Below, one piece after another: positions 1 to 12,082 of a DNA stretch of 64,000 bases. Positions within the stretch are counted from its first letter, which is position 1. Every line of letters begins with the position of its first letter. The notes under the pieces were generated by a model. That model searched no databases, had not been told where the DNA came from, and saw only the letters and a program-made list of their open reading frames with translations. Source of the DNA: Gymnopilus junonius (Eukaryota > Basidiomycota > Agaricomycetes > Agaricales > Galerinaceae); contig JADNYJ010000042.1 of assembly GCA_015501075.1 (NCBI GenBank), positions 1 through 64,000 of the forward strand, read 5' to 3'. The translations under genes were made by a program, and so were the position numbers.

Positions 1-2713
1 GAACCGATGATATGAATACAAAGTCTAACCTTATCAAGAAAAAAGGAAGAGGGCGTCACACTCCGCATGGCACGTCTAAGAAACGGCCTCGATAGCAGCC
101 CATTCTTGCCTAAGGAGTACTTCGCCTGCAATGCCACCCAGATCAAAGACCCGTCGTCCACAAGTCTCAGCACAAATATCAGATCGGGGCCCATTGAAAT
201 GTGAGGAAAACAAAATGGTGCATGGGAGTCATGCGCAAGCCACCTTGAAGTATCCTCGGGTGATTTGGCGTTGGTCCCGAGAGTAAGTGAAGGACCGGAG
301 GACTGAAAATGGCGGACTGCGCTTTGCTCAATGAGATTGAGGGAGGTGCGATGCAGGCCAACAAGCTCGGCTTCGTGAGTAGTCCAGGAAGGAGCGGGCC
401 CAATAAAGTGGAATACTTCATTGATACGTCGTTTATTGGAGAAGATCATGTCGATGCAGAACGCGACATAGTTCTCAAATCCGTTGGAAGCTGGGTCGTG
501 TAGATGAATTTGTTTAGCAAAGAACTTATAACTTGTTCGATGATTGGCGTTGATCCAATGTGTAGCAGCGAGAAGGACAAGAGGCTCGTCAACGGCTACC
601 GTTTTCGTCTCGGAGTCGACAAAACGTGCAAAGCCATATTCCACATATGTTGCTTCGTCTTTACCGAGGGTGGTCGGAAGAACGGAGCGCATGAGGTAGT
701 GCGCCGTTAGTTGGTGGATAGTGGTCAGCATATCACTATCTGTGAAGAAGTAAAGTGACTGGAAGGCGCAAAGATGACATGACATAACATACTTTTCTTT
801 AGCTTTGAGAAATCCAACCTGTATTGGGAAAGAACTGGCAAAGGATCGGCGCCTTCTGCCTTGATAAAGAATGTGGCATCGTCACGCTGAAGTTCGTGAA
901 ATGCTGAACATAGGCATTCAGCAGGCCATGAGGCCGTCTAAATCCATTTGATAACAACTCGGAAACGTAACCAGCAGTGAAGCGATATCTAACCCGGGAT
1001 TTCGGGGTGTTAATCAACCGAATCATGCTTACTTTGTATTGCAAATCACATACCTTCCATGAAGCCAATACCAAACTCTCTCGATCAGTCGTATTCCGAC
1101 GTCGGATCCTAATAACCCTTTAGGAAGATATTTCCCTAGATATCGTTGCTGGACGTCCTTGCGATCGAAGGCGCCGGTATCGAACACCAGCGGTAACGCG
1201 AATCCTTCATTATCGCAGAAGCCATAGCTGATCCACCACATCTTTTGATATCCCAGTGCCAGCGACGATCATGAATACTCCCTGACCAAACGATTGACCC
1301 TCCCAGGCTTTGACGATCTCGCGTAAGATTGGACGGTGAGCACCATTGTGGTCTGAGCGAAAGGCCGAAAGGTGCTGGGTAGCCGCATGCTGCGCTTCAT
1401 CCAGCACGCAGAATAAGGGTGTCTGCGCAGTTTCTGAAGTTGACATTTGAGTCGGCGTTGATGAATGACCGGCTTCAATTTCCGAACATAGCAAGGTCCG
1501 AGTGCTGGCTAACAGATTTTTGGTCCTGGTATTAATGTAACTATCTGACGCCCTTGAAAGCTTGCACGATAGTTCATCGAAGATGTCCCAAACTTGAGGG
1601 TGCACGAAGGATGGCTGAAGCTGAAGGAGCAACCAGCGCGCTTTGTAGGTCCGGAGATCTTGGAAAGTGCCGCCTTGAGCCTTGACAACCTTTCATAGTT
1701 TCGGCGAATAAGTTGAATACGATCAAACGGGCGAGAAAGATTTGTCGGAATATCCGACTGGCGATATCACGATTGGTCTTGAGGGCTGCTTCATATCCAG
1801 CAGAGCCTGCTGGAGGTAGGGCTGATCGAAACCTAGGAGAGTCGGGACATGAGTCTGAATACTATTCTGAACATCACTCGACCCAAGGAGACTGGAGTCT
1901 ACAAGTGATGTAAAATAAAAGCCCCAATTCTGCAGAGACCCTCAAGTAAAAGGCGAGTTTGCCTGATCCTGACGTATTCACGAGAAACCTATTTGCAATA
2001 GAAGGATTTAGGCCAGCTCCGGAATAACAAATCGAAAACGAACGTGTGATTATTAGGCATGAAGATGTTTTGCAGCCTGCTCTCCAACAAACCGTCCTGC
2101 GTAAAACTTCCCAGATCATGCAGCAAGAGATTCGGTTTTCCTTTGAGAGAGGGTATTTTCAATTGCTTTAAATGCAGGAAAGTTTCGGTATCCAAGTAGT
2201 CGAGAGAGGGCTCCCAAGTAGGTAAGATGATGTCCCCTACGACAAGCTTGTGTACCGTAGGTTGCAACTCCGCCAAGAGGGATCGAACTTCGCCTTCAAT
2301 TAGAACGTCACCTGCAGGGGCATCCGATAATAGACCTGTTAGCTTAAACGTTAGCTTTGGTTGACCAATGAAGCTGAAGTAGTCCAAGAGGACTTACTCC
2401 CTTTCCAATTCCGTATACTGTCGTATCCTCCTCGAGCATGAGCGAGCTTTAATGCCGAGTAGAGGTTATCGTCTTCAGAAAGGACACTTGTACACGCCTG
2501 TAGTGTCGCGTAGGAAGGGTGCCTATCCTTCCAGATGTACCAAAGTATGAATGAAGCCTCTTCACGAACATTAACGTCGAATTTAGAACATTGCTGCTGT
2601 ATTCGTCGATCTGTCGTCTGTTTGTGCATGTCCAAGATGCAATATGGCTAGGAGAGCGATATGTGGGAGGCTAGGGCGTCGCTACCCGCCAAGTCAACGA
2701 AGGCGGCGAGCAT
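1..2713 (-). pseudogene. Crinkler-like P-loop NTPase, decayed, 3' end outside window
   Basis: Translated piecewise on the minus strand, this resembles the basidiomycete expansion of Crinkler (CRN)-family NTPases. Near the start is a segment ending in EEASFILWYIWKDRHP (about 2550). The Walker A loop NTSGSGK lies near 1965-1945 and a Walker B-like FCVLDEAQ near 1400. FDTGAF and RYRFTAGY blocks follow. The C-terminal nuclease-like region reads YVEYGFARFVDSET, then FCFPHISMGPDLIFVL (about 200). Two ordinary introns are still recognisable, about 1062-997 and 787-733. The frame changes directly after the Walker lysine, again about 25 bases later, between 1830 and 1660, near 1235 and near 905. An in-frame TAG also sits about 60 bases after the first ATG (2713). 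At least five shifts plus a stop indicate a dead copy, although some are single-base homopolymer changes that could be sequencing errors. Oomycete CRNs are known as secreted effectors; the role of fungal homologues is not settled. Confidence 0.8.
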
Positions 2714-4337
2714 CGTCGTCGGTGTCAACCGTGGTTACGGCTGTTGAAGAATAATTTACGCGTTCCCACGCCTCATCGTTGATTTCTCAGAATCGAATTG
2801 TTGAGGACGCGGCGCGTGATCATAGCTCTCTCTCTAATTCACATACATCTCGGACACATCTTCTTGGACTTGAAGTGCTCTTCTTTTAACAGGATCACTG
2901 TTGGTAAATTTCTCTTCTTCTTCGAGAGATTTTCCGATGCTTATTGATACCGCAGGCATATTAACTGTAGTCTGGGGTACAGGCGATTGCCCATAGCTTA
3001 TGCTGCGAACCTGTCGTCATCGACAGAGCAGCTACGAAGAAGCACAGAATTAGGCTTATTTGGGTTGATTCTACTACGCTTCACTTCCTTGAGGCATGTC
3101 AACGCAGATGGACTCGAATCACACGACCCCCTGAGAAATTAAATCCCAATACTCAGAAGGTGGTGAGTAGCGTACGTTGGAATTTGCTCCCTAATTACGG
3201 TCATTCATCGCCCTGTATTAAATTGCCCAAAATGACATTTATCCATCTGATTGAGGGTAGCTTTGATGCAGCCCAAAATGTGTTGCCCAACCTCCCTTCT
3301 TTAACAGCACCGTAGATGACGTGTATCTCTCAAGTTGGTAAGCTGTGAGCTGTCACCGCTCTAACAATTTTGCGCTGAACTGAATTACCAGCGGCCGTGA
3401 TGTAGCCCTGCGAGCCACCTCCCTGGAATTGTTGTTCCGACTTCTCGACAATGCTGCCGAACAAGCCGCATACACGAGTAGAGTCCTCGTTTCTGGGGAT
3501 TGGTTTCCCTTAATGACTCCTTGCGCTCATCGACTCTCTTTTAGGCTTTCATGGCCATATTTTTATTGAAAGAGCTCAATTCACGTCGAATATGTCTGGA
3601 CGTAGTTGAAGTCAAGCCCAGTGCCAACAGGGAAGTCGTCCGTGAAAAGCCTCGGAATTAGTACGCAAAGTTTTAAGTTTTATGACGCTGATTTCTTCAT
3701 TGACACCGTATATCTGGGATTCCACAATTTAGGAGTCTTCGTGTTCTTTCCAGAAGCCATCGTTGGCGGGAAAAGATAATCTTTAGATCATAAGAATATA
3801 TGGCGTCATATATGTCAAGAAAAAGAAAAAAGGCATGCCTTGGGCACGTTCATTCCGGCATATCCCTCAATCTATGCACAATGCATTTTGCACACCTCCG
3901 CTCGTCCATTCTAACCCGCCCTTTCTCCATATATACGCCCTTTTCAGCCTGAAGACATAGAGACTGGTATAAATCTGCTCGATAAAAATACCTCCCAACC
4001 TCACGATCGATTTTACAGATCATAAAGTAACGGCGATGTCCGATGCTGTCCTCTACGGCAACTGCTTCCCTTATGATAGAGGTACCTCGATGATCTTCCG
4101 TAAACCGGGCCCTGTAGGAGGTTACATTCAAGTCAGCTTTATAAGTGAATCTATGTTCTTTACCACAGATCCTCGCGGGTGCCTCGGCGGAGACGATATG
4201 ACAGGCCTTCCCCCAGACTTGAGGCCTTGTGGATCACAAGATAAGAAGCCTGCGCGAACCGAGCTATCCCCGCCACTTTCCTCTTTCTTCCTCCGAAACG
4301 CTGTCCTCAGAGCGTTCACTCCAGTGCATCAGGAAGA
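2714..4337. other. intergenic, no gene recognised
   Basis: About 1.6 kb between the divergent Crinkler-like relic and the membrane-protein gene. The overlapping ORFs at 3850-4350 on both strands carry no recognisable motif. They lie where the membrane-protein promoter and leader should be. A degenerate tRNA-like patch around 3095-3170 (minus strand) was not accepted as a tRNA. Confidence 0.5.
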
Positions 4338-5601
4338 TGGCGTACTCGACTGATATTAACCTCGTCCTTGGTCCTATAGTGATCGGCACTGTGTTGAATG
4401 GCTTCATATATGGCATTTGCTTTGCGCAGTTCCTCACGTACTGGAATAATTGTTTCAAGGATACGTATATTATTCGGTGTGTGCCTATTGGGTTTCTGTT
4501 TAACGCCTTCCAAACATGTATCACCTCTAGGTACCTAGTCGGTTGGACGTTCCTTCTCGACACTTTCCATTCTGGCGCGTTGTTTTATATGCTTTGGGCT
4601 TATGTGGTAACCAACTTTGGCAACCCAATATTCTTGACGGCGGTCCTATGGCCCTTTTCTGCCACCCCAATCGTAACAACATTGTAAGTACTTGGCCTCT
4701 TTTCTGAAAATCCGTGACTAAATTTGCCTCTACAAGGACATCTTTCCCGATCCAAATATTCCTCTCCTGGCGTATCAGACAACTCTCTCAATCAAAGAAA
4801 GTCTTTTACTGTCTGGTCTTTATGGCGGCGGCCCAGGGATCCGTGGGACTTGCTTGTTCTATCTCTGCTTTCAAAGTTCCTGAGTGAGTATGATGTTTTT
4901 TCATTTGAATATCACTTATGTATATCCAAGCCTTGCGCTATATCATATTCTTGTTCCTTACGTAGATGCTTGGCAAGTTCTTGCCGTTGCAACGGATGCG
5001 AGCATTTCGTGAGTCCGCTTGATTGGTTTTTATATATAAAATGACCACATTGCGATTAGAATACTCCTTTGGTATCACCTATCGCAAAGTCGGACTGGGC
5101 AAAAGCGTACGTTGACTTGCTGACCTGGTTTTTTTCTCAAGACGCCCTGTTGTCATTTAGGAAGTGATTGCGTAATACAACGCGTTATTCGTACCTCGGT
5201 TGAAACAGCCGCATTTGGTGCCTTCTTTTGCGTGAGTTTTAATTGTTAGCTATGAGGGGCCTCTCTCTGATCGAGGATTGCCTTGTTCTGAACCTACAGA
5301 TCATGGATTTGATAACTTTTGTGAGTATAGCTTGGCGAGGTTTAGAAATTTCTAACATTTTCGTGCAGACGGTTTTACTTAGAACAAATTTCCATGTCAT
5401 TTTTGCATTCGTGTGTCTCCTTTTACCTTTGATTATGCTACATTCTTTTCTGACCAAACTTGATGAAGCCCATGGGAAGAATATACACGTCAGTGACCCA
5501 TGTCAGTTTTTTTTTCGTGGACTAACCCTCTTTTAATTAGGAATGCGCTATTAATGGCAAGGACGGTTTCTACTGTTTGTTCTACTACTTCTGATCGATG
5601 A
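4338..5601 (+). CDS. DUF6534-type multi-pass membrane protein
   Basis: Begins MAYSTDINLVLGPIVIGTVL, the usual opening of a large Agaricomycete family of about 300-residue seven-helix proteins carrying DUF6534. Exons placed by consensus splice sites and family reading frame: 4338-4683, 4737-4883, 4966-5008, 5060-5106, 5161-5231, 5300-5320, 5369-5410, 5469-5488 and 5541-5601. Conserved blocks seen in order are FHSGALFYMLWAYVV, FGNPIFLTAVLWPFSATPIV, QIFLSWRIRQLSQSKK, GLACSISAFKVP, DAWQVLAVATDASIS, ILLWYHLSQSRTGQK, RVIRTSVETAAFGAFFC, then IMDLITF, which starts the last conserved loop. The join at 4883/4966 is one base out of phase with the family frame. There may be a base inserted at the donor (CCTGAGTGAGT) or an error. 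The protein probably sits in a cellular membrane with its C-terminus in the cytosol. No substrate or partner is known for the family. Confidence 0.82.
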
Positions 5602-6538
5602 TAGAACTTAAATTCGCGCCCATCGCTCCGTGCAGAGTTCGAGGGGCCATTTATTCCAGATATCGCCCTCGACCAATTGGTAAGAAACCAGACCCCCCTC
5701 AGGCTTAATTCATATTATAGGTCCTCCAGATTGTGCAACGGAGTGCTGTCTGACTAATACGACTTTTGAGTCTTCACTATACCATTATTAATGGAAAGCG
5801 AGCCGGGGAAAATAAAGGAAAAAGCTGGCTATGAGATGGAGACCGGGGCGCAGAACTCTTACAGTCGCACTGTCATCTGCGATGACTCTTTAATACAAGT
5901 TGGCCACCTACTACCACTGTGCCAGGACATTCGTGATATCTGGCACTGCATTTAGTAAAGGGAGTACTCACTGTAATCTGTAGCCAATGCACCCGCAGTG
6001 AACAATACAAGGGGGAAACGAATTGCGTAACATATGTTCAGCATGAGTCAGGTTCATGACTTGATGAACGTCTTGTACCGGAAGGTGTTGCAAACAAGTT
6101 GCAAATGACTCACTCTGCTCCCACCGCTTTCTACGCTGCCGGTTCTGTATTCTGTCTCTCCCTAATATGCTTAGTTAGTCTGCGATACTGATTCAGAATT
6201 GGCGTAAATGCACGACTTTTCTGCATAATCATGACTCAGGATACTTGCTGGATACTTGGTGAATGGGTAAGTAACTGGAAAACACTGATCAATAGTCATT
6301 GCAGCGGCATGGCCGGAATCTTATTCGGCTTCCCGACCAAATATGTTCCGAGCATTGCCGAAATGTAGAATCAGATTGCTGTCAGCGCCAAACGTGACAA
6401 CCTGTCGTTCACCGGGACCGCCGAGCACGATGAAGAACTGCCTCAATCCCAGGACATGCCAGTTTCCTGCTACATATACCAGTTCTCGTTGGCAATATTT
6501 CCTCATCTCTGAGATTCCCCCACCAGATCTTGAGCTCA
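5602..6538. other. intergenic, no gene recognised
   Basis: About 0.9 kb between two plus-strand genes. It holds the 3' end of the membrane-protein gene and the promoter of the DUF4139 gene. No coding, RNA or repeat signal was recognised. Confidence 0.5.
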
Positions 6539-8562
6539 ATGTCTTCCGCTGCCCCGCCTTCATTCACCGCCAACGTCAACGTTATCCAGATTGACACCAC
6601 TGCTGAAAGCAGCAAAATCGCCAGCGTCAGCCTCTACGTTGGCAGGGCAGAGGTTACACGCGTTTACAACTTTTCTGCTGCCACAGGTGTGAATAAACTG
6701 GTGATATCCGGTCTTCCAGAAACCCTGGACAATAACACGCTCCGGTGAGTCTTATGTCAGTCATTCTTCTCCTTACACTCAATTGTATTGACGATATGGG
6801 ACTGAAGGGTTGAAGGACGTGGAAAGGGATTAATCCAAGATGTCTCTGTCACCTTCGCAGAAAAGTTTAGGCCCCCAACGACTTCGGAAACGCTGTCAAA
6901 GCTGATTTCTACCAAGCACGAGGTTGAAAACGTGATTGCACGCAGTAAAAAATGCTTGAAGGGGCTTGAAACGTACTTTGACACTCTGGACGTTAGTCAC
7001 GTCGACGCTTCTCAGCTCTCCGCCATCGTGGAGAACTTTGAAGCTGCGACGGCTAAATATGACAGTCAGCTACTGAAACTTCAGAAGGACTATCAGGATA
7101 CTGAGGACGCTATCAAGGCAGAGAAGGCTCGATTGCAGAAAGTGGGCTTCAGGGATCAGAGGCTGCGCAAGGTTGCAAACGTTGGTTTCTTTGCGGATAA
7201 AGCAGGGGATTTTGAGATCCGGTTGATCTATGGTGAATCCTTTTCCGAAATTTATAATATTCAAATATTGATTGGGTCCCAGCTGTCACGTCTACAACAT
7301 GGGTCGCCTTCTACGACGTGCGCGCCTCGACCCAATCCAAGGATTCGACCCTTCAACTAATTTACAAAGCCGCAATTTCGCAGTCGACGGGAGAGGTATA
7401 ATTCCTAACGCATACTTTGTTTCCCTCGGTTTCCTAATGTCTCGGGTCATAGGACTGGAACGACGTACCTTTAACACTTGAGACAACTACGCTTTCCTTT
7501 GACTCAAGCCTACCCATCATCAAGCAATGGAAACTTTCGGTCCACAAACGTCCCGTCCCAAATCCAAGTTCCAGGATGCCAGGCGGTAGTATCTTCAAGG
7601 CGGCTTCGAAGGAGAAGAAATCAAAAGAAGAACTAGAAGAAGAGTCTGACAATGACATGGGATTTGGCCTTTATGACGACGAGGCAATTGGGCATTCGTA
7701 TGCACAGGTCATTTCCAAAGGCAATCTCAATGCGACTTTTGTGATTCCCGGTCTCATTACCGTGCCTACCGAGTCAACGAACCTCACGTTCACGATTCAA
7801 AACCTCGATTTACAATCAAAGCTTTCTTGGATTGCTATTCCAAAACACGATACGAAGTCGCGGTTGACGGTTCGCATCCTTTCCGCCTTCCTTAGCACCT
7901 TTCTTTTTGACACCTTGTCTAGGCCAAGATTACCAACAATTCAGAGTACCCCCTCATTCCTGGAAAAGCGAATGTCTTTGTCGATGAAACTTTCATCTCC
8001 TCTATCGGTTTCCCTGGAGTAAGTCCGAATGAGACCTTCGACTGTCCCCTTGGGTGAGTTAGGCTTCGACTTGACCTTCAGTCTTGATAGTTACTCAAAT
8101 TACGAATCATTGTCCAGAATCGACCCATCTATTCGCATCGTTTATCATGCTCGAGATGCCAAAGCAGCTAAATCCGGTTTCTACACGAAATCGTCAAATA
8201 TAACATATTCTCAACGCATTACGATACACAACTCCAAGCCGGCTGCAATCAGCGAACTGACTATCATCGATCAGATTCCGGTTTCTGAAGATTCGCAGGT
8301 TGCGGTAACTTTGAAGAGCCCCCGTTTAGCGCTCCCCAATTCCCTTCCCGGAGAGGCGAAAACGACGCCTTCCAGTGTCGTTGAGGCTGGTGTTACGGCC
8401 TCTTGGTACGATTCGAATAATAGTGGGGACATTGCCGCGTTAGGTAAAGACGGCAAATTGAAATGGGTATGCGCGCTCGCCTCGCAGAAGAAGTTGAACC
8501 TCCTTCTGCAATGGGAGGTGTCGTTTCCCGCTCAAACTGTCGTGTTAGGCCTTAATGATTAG
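6539..8562 (+). CDS. DUF4140/DUF4139 (mucoidy inhibitor A-like) protein
   Basis: Exons 6539-6744, 6808-7232, 7283-7395, 7453-7869, 7923-8053 and 8118-8562 join in frame and give a protein of about 580 residues. The start is the ATG at 6539 (MSSAAPPSF); an upstream in-frame TTG was not used. The N-terminal domain has the DUF4140 pattern, a short beta-rich block ending GLPETLDNNTLRVEGRG. A coiled-coil stretch rich in E, K and L follows (about residues 120-180). The C-terminal half is DUF4139: TWVAFYDVRAS, a tract ending TGEDWNDVPLTLET, a lysine/glutamate-rich insert (KEKKSKEELEEES), ITNNSEYPLIPGKANVFVD, DCPLGIDPSIRIVYH and a final LQWEVSFPAQ. The family is widespread in bacteria and fungi, but its biochemical role is not established. 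This is one of the cleanest gene models in the window, with no frameshift or stop. Confidence 0.9.
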
Positions 8563-9173
8563 ATATTACTCATATCTCAATTTCATTTTTTTTTTCGAAG
8601 TCCTGGATACATAGTCTCTAAAAGGATACAATTTCTAAGCCACGGCATTACTACGCCCCGGAAAGCATTTTCGACTGTTTGAAAATCTGTTACCTTACGG
8701 AGGATCCGTGATGCTCCATATAGAACCCAATTTTCTCTTCCATAATAATAAGAATGATAATTATACCGCTTGGACCCACCTCGTGATCTGTGGGACGTCA
8801 TCCGACTCATTCCCATCCCATTCTGTTTCTATTCCCTCTCCAGATGCAATAAATGTTATGGACAAGTCTCGCTGTCCGTGGCACTCGTGAAGAGGACGTA
8901 ACGATTTTCGGAGTTTGGACCATCGTGTAGCACGGGGATCTTTCCTTGCCCTTGGTGTAAGTAGTTCAACAAAGGCGTTCAGTTGCCGTCCTGGTGACGC
9001 AATGACGGCCGCTGCGGCCAGCCTCAGGCTTAAATTAATGAGTCTGCCGGTCAACAACGTGGCTGACAATTTTGTACTGGTGTTTTAAAATAGTACGTAT
9101 TTAAAGGTCGTCCACTCTCTCGCCGTCCACTTCATCCTGACCCTCACAATTCCTCTATAGCATCCCCCTTGAA
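8563..9173. other. intergenic, no gene recognised
   Basis: About 0.6 kb between two plus-strand genes. The stretch just upstream of 9174 is pyrimidine-rich, as expected of a basidiomycete promoter and leader. The short overlapping ORFs on both strands are not conserved-looking. Confidence 0.45.
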
Positions 9174-10676
9174 ATGGCCAAAGAGGTAGAATACGTGATA
9201 GATATCTCAGCCAACTCCAACAAGAACCCAAACCATGTAGCACAAGGGTCAAAACCGGATCATTGGGTTGACAAGGCGGGAACAGCATTCAAGAACCCAT
9301 GGAAAAGCTGGCGGACTCATACTTTCCGCGATAGACTCAATGTAAGTCCTTTAAATGATGATATAGATGCTTATACTTACTGCATTCTCCAGCTAGTGCC
9401 TACTCTTATGTCGTTTCCCTCACCCCCGAAGAACATCGCAGAGATCATGCCCATTCGGAAGCCTACCTGGGGTATAGAACCCAGCAATTCAAAGGACACA
9501 TTAGCTGAGAATGGTGGGAAGGATAGCATTAAGACTACCTGGCTTGGTCATGCATGTTTTCTTGTGGAGCTTCCAGCACGTCTAGGTCAAGAAGGGAGGG
9601 GTGTACGAATCCTTTTCGACCCTGTCTTCAGCGACCGTTGCTCTCCCAGCCAGTGGATAGGTCCCAAGCGATATACCCGTAAGTTTTTATGTTTATGAAC
9701 AGTTGGAGGTGACTGACAGAAGCGGCTGTCAAAGCTCCTCCCTGCAAGATAGAAGACATTCCTGAAATTGACGCTGTCGTTATATCTGTACGCATCTCAA
9801 CATCCTTCTTCCGAATTCCACTAAGCGTATTTCTCATGTTTTGGAATCCTAGCACAACCACTACGACCAGTTGCGTACCTTCTTCCATCCTTGCAAACCT
9901 TTTCTGACATCTGGTTCATTGACAGTCTAGATACGCACACCATTCGCACGTTGCTTGAACGCACATCAAGAACCCCCCATTTCTTCGCGCCCTTGGGAAA
10001 CGGTGCGTACTTCAAGTCTCTCGGCGTGCCAATTTCCCATACCACATCATGGACTGGTGGGAATCCAAGCGGCTGGTGCTCACGAAATCCGACGACAAGA
10101 AAGCTCTTGCCATCGATATAACCTGCACACCTGGTCAACACTTCACTGGACGTTCTTTGACCGACTTCTTCAAGTCCCTTTGGGCGGGATGGGCTGTTGA
10201 GGAAGTGATCGAAGGACCAACAGAGTCATCTCGAGAAGCGACCAAAGTTTACTTTGCAGGTGATACTGGATATCGGGCAGTTCTGGACGGGCAAAATGAG
10301 GATGAGGTTCCTGTGTGTCCTGCTTTTGAAACGATTGGAAATAAGTTTGGCGGGTTCGACGTTGCTCTAATTCCAATAGGGTTAGCTATTTTTGTTTCCC
10401 TCGTCAAGTTGTGACCTGTATTCAGGCTCTGACCCTTTACTTTCTTACAGAGCTTATCTCCGAGGGATTACATGTCTCCTATTCATTGCGCTCCTCAAGA
10501 TAGCGTCAGGTTGTTCAAGGATGTCAAAGCCAAGAAAGCCGTGGGGATGCATTGGGGGTAAGCTATTTTTAATCGTTATTTTACTCCTAACTTGTCCCTA
10601 GTACTTGGGTATTGACACAGAAGATGTCACTGAACCGCCTAGGCGTCTCGCTGAAGAGTGCAAGAAACTTGGTTAG
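9174..10676 (+). CDS. NAPE-PLD-like zinc metallo-hydrolase, frame interrupted
   Basis: Resembles N-acyl-phosphatidylethanolamine phospholipase D, a metallo-beta-lactamase-fold enzyme that releases N-acylethanolamines from membrane phospholipid. Exons: 9174-9341, 9393-9678, 9720-9787, 9853-9874, 9931-10380, 10451-10557 and 10602-10676. Visible motifs are TTWLGHACFLVELPA, RILFDPVFSDRCSP, the zinc ligands HNHYDQL (exon 4), HFFAPLGN, MDWWESKRL, TCTPGQHFTGRS, YFAGDTGYRAVLDG, the SPIHCAPQDSVRLF block and the closing GMHWGTWVLT. Intron phases match throughout. However, the conserved frame changes at three places inside exons: near 10030 (between KSLGV and MDWW), near 10460 (before the SPIHCAPQ block) and near 10620 (before EDVTEPP). 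The first two look like one lost C from a run of three. It is either a recently broken gene or an intact gene with sequence errors; the codon-level conservation around the breaks favours the latter. Confidence 0.82.
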
Positions 10677-12082
10677 AGGAAGATGCTTCCGTGTATGCGA
10701 ATTGGTGAAACTTTATGGTTCTAGCTATAGCTTACAACTCCTTCGGCCGTCACTGACTTTGCTACTTTGCTCATAAATCGGCATTCAAGAAGTCACGGTT
10801 AATATTTGACCAGTGTGCGTTTGCGTAATTGTTTTTTTGCTGCGTAATTCTTTTGTACTAGTAGACTACTGGCGAGTCGCGACTACGTCATCACTGTTGC
10901 CGTTTGCAACCCTTATTTTTTCCTGCTGCCTGCTGTTACGGCTGCCGTATATCGCAGACTTTTACATAATTCTATAGAAGACTGAAGTATTGAAGTATTA
11001 AAGTATAGGCTACCATTTTAACCAAATCTTTACTTGCGCATAAGGTATACAGGTGACTCCGAGCCTAGTCGGCAAGCCGAGACGCGGATCCAACGCGGAT
11101 CACCAGGCACAACCAATCAGATTCTTCACACAGCACAGCTTGAAGTTCGAACGGGGACTTTAGTCAAAGTTCCCGCCACCCTCTTAAACTGAAGGGCCAT
11201 GGACAATTGTTTATCACCAATTGCGGGCACCATCTCACCTCCCGCTTGCTCCGATTGCATCTTAAACATTTCTGGACCTCATTCAGCTAGAAATTTGCTG
11301 TTGCTTTTCTCCGAAGCTGCCCTGGTAACCAGTCGATCTCAGTCAAATAACAAAACAACAAACATCTGTCCCGAACATCCTTCCCGGCATCGTCATTCGC
11401 AATTGGCCCAGAGTGAGGGACGATATGATTGACGCCAAGCCTTCCGGATGTGGGTGAAATCCCACATTTGGAGCGGATAATCGCTCCGCAGATGATAAAA
11501 CGTCCAGAAGTTTTGTCGAGCACGCGGGTTTAGAAGTCAAAACCACCACCCGTACTTGCCATTTGAGGCACTGCAAGGCCATATTGCCGAGGTACCAAGA
11601 ATTCGGCTCCGAGAGTTGCCACTTTTTTGCTCGGTACGGAGTTAACATTGTTTTTTGTCTGCGTGAAGTCCCGTTTATCCTGACATTTAATGCCTTTCAA
11701 GGGAAAAGATAGAGCGCATTGACGCTCAATAGTGTCTTCTGACGCGCATGCCCGCTGTAGGCTATGCCCATTGTCCTCCTAGGCCCAGCAGGAACCTCGA
11801 GTGGCTATAGTCTGTGCGTCATCATGCCATGCTGTCCAGACAATAGGTAAACAGGGCGTAGACAAACATACCTCTGCGCATTGCCAGTGTTATTTCCAAT
11901 TTGGAACGATCGCGACTTGACATACCAAAATATGACTGTCCATTATCTGCTTCCAAGATGGGATCGGAAAGCATCTAACAGACGCGTCAATGCGCATCTA
12001 GTTTATATGTAGCTTGTTCATCGAACTTTTATGGCCCATTCATTACCCTCTGTCTAGGGCTACCTATCATACCTCTTACTCT
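10677..12082. other. intergenic, promoter region of zinc-finger gene A
   Basis: About 1.4 kb. Small overlapping ORFs at 11199-11648 have no recognisable domain. Fragments similar to the element at 11981 occur further upstream, such as GCATTGACGC near 11720 and TGACGCGCATGC near 11740. They suggest a cluster of related sites. Nothing else was recognised. Confidence 0.45.
11981..11998 (+). promoter_or_regulatory. shared upstream element, zinc-finger gene A
   Basis: The sequence GACGCGTCAATGCGCATC lies 85 bases upstream of the ATG at 12083. A TTTATATG TATA-like stretch follows about 12 bases later. The same core is found, repeated, upstream of the paralogous gene B at 58555-58580. ACGCGT is the MluI cell-cycle box known as the MBF binding site in yeasts; applying that meaning here is inference. 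Confidence 0.5.

Noticed and set aside
309..710. Plus-strand ORFs opposite the Crinkler relic
   Set aside because: They are antisense to conserved minus-strand coding (FCFPHISMGPD region) and have no motifs.
3095..3170. tRNA-like minus-strand sequence with a GATTCGAGTCC T-loop and a TTTAATTT anticodon-like loop
   Set aside because: The T stem pairs at only about three of five positions and no acceptor stem could be closed; at best a decayed tRNA.
3850..4353. Overlapping ORFs on both strands before the membrane-protein gene
   Set aside because: No recognisable motif, and they occupy the expected promoter and leader.
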